From the NCBI RefSeq assembly GCF_016862375.1, contig NZ_BOMV01000007.1:496001-560000 (forward strand): 64,000 nucleotides of DNA, read 5' to 3'. The notes under the pieces are model-generated. The model saw only the letters and a program-made list of their open reading frames with translations. It did not search any database and was not told the origin of the DNA. Positions within the stretch are counted from its first letter, which is position 1, and each line of letters starts with the position of its first letter. The translations under genes and the position numbers were made by a program. This document shows, one piece after another, positions 62,116-64,000 of the stretch. This DNA comes from Paractinoplanes rishiriensis (lineage in GTDB: Bacteria > Actinomycetota > Actinomycetes > Mycobacteriales > Micromonosporaceae).

Positions 62116-63453
62116 GTGCCCGCGATCGCCGTTCCCGCTTTCGCCCTCGCTTGGTGGGGCGCCTGTTACCTGATCGGCCGGGATCCGTGCCGGGCGCGCT
62201 CGGCACGGGCGGCGGCGGCCCTGGCCGCGTACGCGATCGGGCTTGTGGCCTGGACCATCGCACCCGCCTCGGCACCCGCCCAGATTCTGTTCTGCGTGCC
62301 GGCCCTGTTCTGGGCCGGCACCGCGGTCGCCCTGCTCCCCCGCACGTTGCCGGAGCGCCGTCAGATTGACGTCGGCTGGCTGGTGCTCTCGGTGGTCTTC
62401 CTGGCCGTGGTGATCGCGCTGCCGTCGGCCGGCCGGCTGGTCGCGCTCGCCCCGCTGCTCGGCGGCCTGGTGCTGCTCTGGCGGTTCCGCGACCAGGTGC
62501 AGCCGCCGGTGCTGCCGCTCGCGCTCACCGTGGTGGCGGTCCTGTACGCGGTGGCCCTCGCCGTGGTGCTGCTGCCGGTGGACGTCGGCGGGCCCGATCT
62601 GGTGCTCGCCGCCATGGGTGTCGACCTGCTGATGCTCGGTTTCCTGGTGGCGGTCGCGGACGCGCTCGAGGTGGGCGAGCGCCTGCGCCCGCACCTGATC
62701 CGCGCAGTGCTCGCCGCGGTCGCCGTGACCGTGCCGATCGGTGCCGCGGCCGTGCTCACCATCGTCGCCGTGCCGGACCGCCGGGACGTGCTGCTGCTCC
62801 AGTTCGGCGTGGTGGCGACGGCGATGACCGGGCTGGCGCTGGCCGGCCGGGTGCGGCGGATCCTGGACACCGTCGCGTTCCGGTCGGACGAGCGCCTGCA
62901 CCAGGATCGGGCCGCGCTGCTGCTGCTCGCCGACGCGCTGCCCCGGCACCGGCAGCGGCACCGGCTGATCACCACCGATCGGGACGACTTCCTCCGGTTC
63001 ACCCGGCAGGCGCTGGACAATTACGACAACCTCGGCCGGCTGATGCGCAGCCCGCTCACCGATCTGCCCGCGGTCGACCGGCGGCTCGGCGCGCTGGCCG
63101 CCGAGCAGCCGCTGGCCCGGGCGCTGGAACTGCGGGCGGTGCTGGCCGAGAGCGTCGACCGGCTGCGACCGGCCGGCAAGTTCGACACCAGCGACGAGTG
63201 GCGGCACTACAGCGCGCTCTACTTCTGCGTGATTCTCGGCCTTGACCCGTACGAACGACGCCCGCGCACCGAGGGCCTGGAGCGGGATGCCCGGCTGGCG
63301 GTCGACTGGATGCGCCGGAACGTGTCGCGGCCGACGCTGCGCCGCTGGCAGTCCGAGGCGGCCGCGATCGTCTCCCGCCGGCTGTGGGACGAGCTGATGG
63401 GCGCCGACCCGCGTTGGCTGACCAGGGCGCGCACACCGACACGCAGCACATAA
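62116..63453 (+). CDS. Seven-helix membrane protein with cytoplasmic regulator-like domain
   Basis: A 445-residue protein with about eight membrane helices up to residue 250, then a soluble part: [39 protein letters not shown] and [20 protein letters not shown]. The last block matches, from memory, a C-terminal domain found in actinobacterial regulators with different N-termini. GTG 62116 taken as start; a TTG at 62104 overlapping the previous stop would couple it to the DUF4126 gene. The sensor role is a guess. Confidence 0.7.
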   Translation: MPAIAVPAFALAWWGACYLIGRDPCRARSARAAAALAAYAIGLVAWTIAPASAPAQILFCVPALFWAGTAVALLPRTLPERRQIDVGWLVLSVVFLAVVIALPSAGRLVALAPLLGGLVLLWRFRDQVQPPVLPLALTVVAVLYAVALAVVLLPVDVGGPDLVLAAMGVDLLMLGFLVAVADALEVGERLRPHLIRAVLAAVAVTVPIGAAAVLTIVAVPDRRDVLLLQFGVVATAMTGLALAGRVRRILDTVAFRSDERLHQDRAALLLLADALPRHRQRHRLITTDRDDFLRFTRQALDNYDNLGRLMRSPLTDLPAVDRRLGALAAEQPLARALELRAVLAESVDRLRPAGKFDTSDEWRHYSALYFCVILGLDPYERRPRTEGLERDARLAVDWMRRNVSRPTLRRWQSEAAAIVSRRLWDELMGADPRWLTRARTPTRST

Positions 63454-63510
63454 TCGACTATCCCGGGGCAAAATCGGTAAAATCCCCCATCGTGAAATTT
63501 CGGGGACCGC

Positions 63511-64000
63511 GTGGGTAGCCACCGCAACGCTCTGGTCGCTGCCGTCCGGCAGGAACTGGCCGAGGCTCGCGGTGCGGCCCGGGCGGTCCTGGCGGCGGCC
63601 GAGGCGGCGCGCGGCGAGGCGCAGAACCGGCGACGGCTCGTCCGCGACGCGTACGCCACCTGTCTCCACCAGCTGGCCGAGGCCCGGGATGCCGCCCGCC
63701 GCGACATCCAGCGCCGCTACCAGCACGAATCCGCCCGGCTGGCGACCAACGTGCGCCGGCTCGCGGCCCTGAGCGCGGTCGGCGCGGCGGGCACCCCGTG
63801 GCGGCTCTGGCAGCCCACCGAACCCGAGCGCGGTTTCCGGCCCGGCATGCTCCGGGTCGGCACGCTAGCCCTGGAGGACGCCGCCGCCGTACCCGCCCTT
63901 GTCCCGCTTCTGGACGCGGCCCACCTCGAGCTCAGCGGACCGCCGGAGGCCGTGGACGGGGTGATCATGGGCCTCCTGCTGCGCGCGCTCGGCAGCACCC
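63511..64000 (+). CDS. FtsK/SpoIIIE-type DNA translocase, 5' part only
   Basis: Runs off the window end; 163 codons visible. GTG 63511 starts a frame with a helical, Arg/Ala-rich N-terminus (VRQELAEARGAARAVLAAAE), then TPWRLWQPTEPERGFRPGML, RVGTLALEDAAAVPALVPLL and PPEAVDGVIMGLLLRALGS. That order is the beginning of the actinobacterial FtsK/SpoIIIE domain proteins that precede the Walker motifs. The ATPase part lies outside the window, so the call rests on these blocks only. Confidence 0.7.
   Translation, partial: MGSHRNALVAAVRQELAEARGAARAVLAAAEAARGEAQNRRRLVRDAYATCLHQLAEARDAARRDIQRRYQHESARLATNVRRLAALSAVGAAGTPWRLWQPTEPERGFRPGMLRVGTLALEDAAAVPALVPLLDAAHLELSGPPEAVDGVIMGLLLRALGST

Overview
The window looks like chromosomal DNA from a high-GC actinobacterium, most likely Micromonosporaceae (Actinoplanes or a close relative). 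The support is strong GC bias at third codon positions, many GTG starts, actinobacterial marker genes (NucS mismatch endonuclease, DUF222/HNH protein, the 180-kDa NAD-glutamate dehydrogenase, DivIVA-like coiled-coil proteins, mycothiol-type DinB family protein) and I-shaped terminators. The genus is an inference. No tRNA, rRNA, insertion sequence, phage or CRISPR array was seen. The content is mostly core metabolism with a few accessory or decayed pieces.

Layout. 1-2 kb: the end of a membrane-anchored metallophosphoesterase and a two-gene XRE regulator/membrane protein operon behind a palindromic operator. 2-8 kb: the tRNA amidotransferase genes gatB, gatA and gatC, split by an M1-type lipoprotein peptidase and by the remains of an AAA ATPase/DUF4276 gene pair. 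8-16 kb: a GGDEF-EAL protein, ligA, a cobalamin-independent methionine synthase-like protein, mnmA and a cysteine desulfurase; the last two should act together in tRNA 2-thiolation. 16-18 kb: etfBA. 18-19 kb: a small Cys-containing protein with paired DUF202 membrane proteins, then a PLDc_N protein. 19-28 kb: a TPP enzyme, an Hsp70-like membrane-anchored protein, enoyl-CoA hydratase, ribokinase, an ABC ATPase and a ROK regulator. 28-30 kb: a membrane protein/DCC protein/TetR operon whose promoter sits between two identical operators. 30-32 kb: copA with a CsoR-like site. 33-38 kb: the 1662-residue glutamate dehydrogenase, followed by a PBP lipoprotein.

40-51 kb: an arginase-family protein with a very long repetitive disordered tail, a thioredoxin-TPR protein, the isobutyryl-CoA mutase large subunit (diagnostic residues Phe80 and Gln198), a PadR/flavin monooxygenase divergent pair, a DUF222-HNH protein with an SOS-box-like site, the MeaB GTPase, thiolase and methylmalonyl-CoA epimerase. 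Mutase, MeaB, epimerase, thiolase, enoyl-CoA hydratase and ETF together outline fatty-acid, branched-chain and methylmalonyl-CoA metabolism. 51-55 kb: two tandem DivIVA-like coiled-coil proteins resembling the Scy/FilP locus of Streptomyces. 55-64 kb: an AI-2E family transporter, an alpha/beta hydrolase, aldehyde dehydrogenase, an ABC exporter pair, nucS, membrane proteins and the start of an FtsK/SpoIIIE-type ATPase cut by the window end.

No intact novel defence or biosynthetic system was found. The best leads are the decayed AAA/DUF4276 pair, the dual-operator TetR promoter, the repeat-expanded arginase tail, the Hsp70 protein lacking a substrate-binding domain, and the small Cys protein/DUF202 operon.
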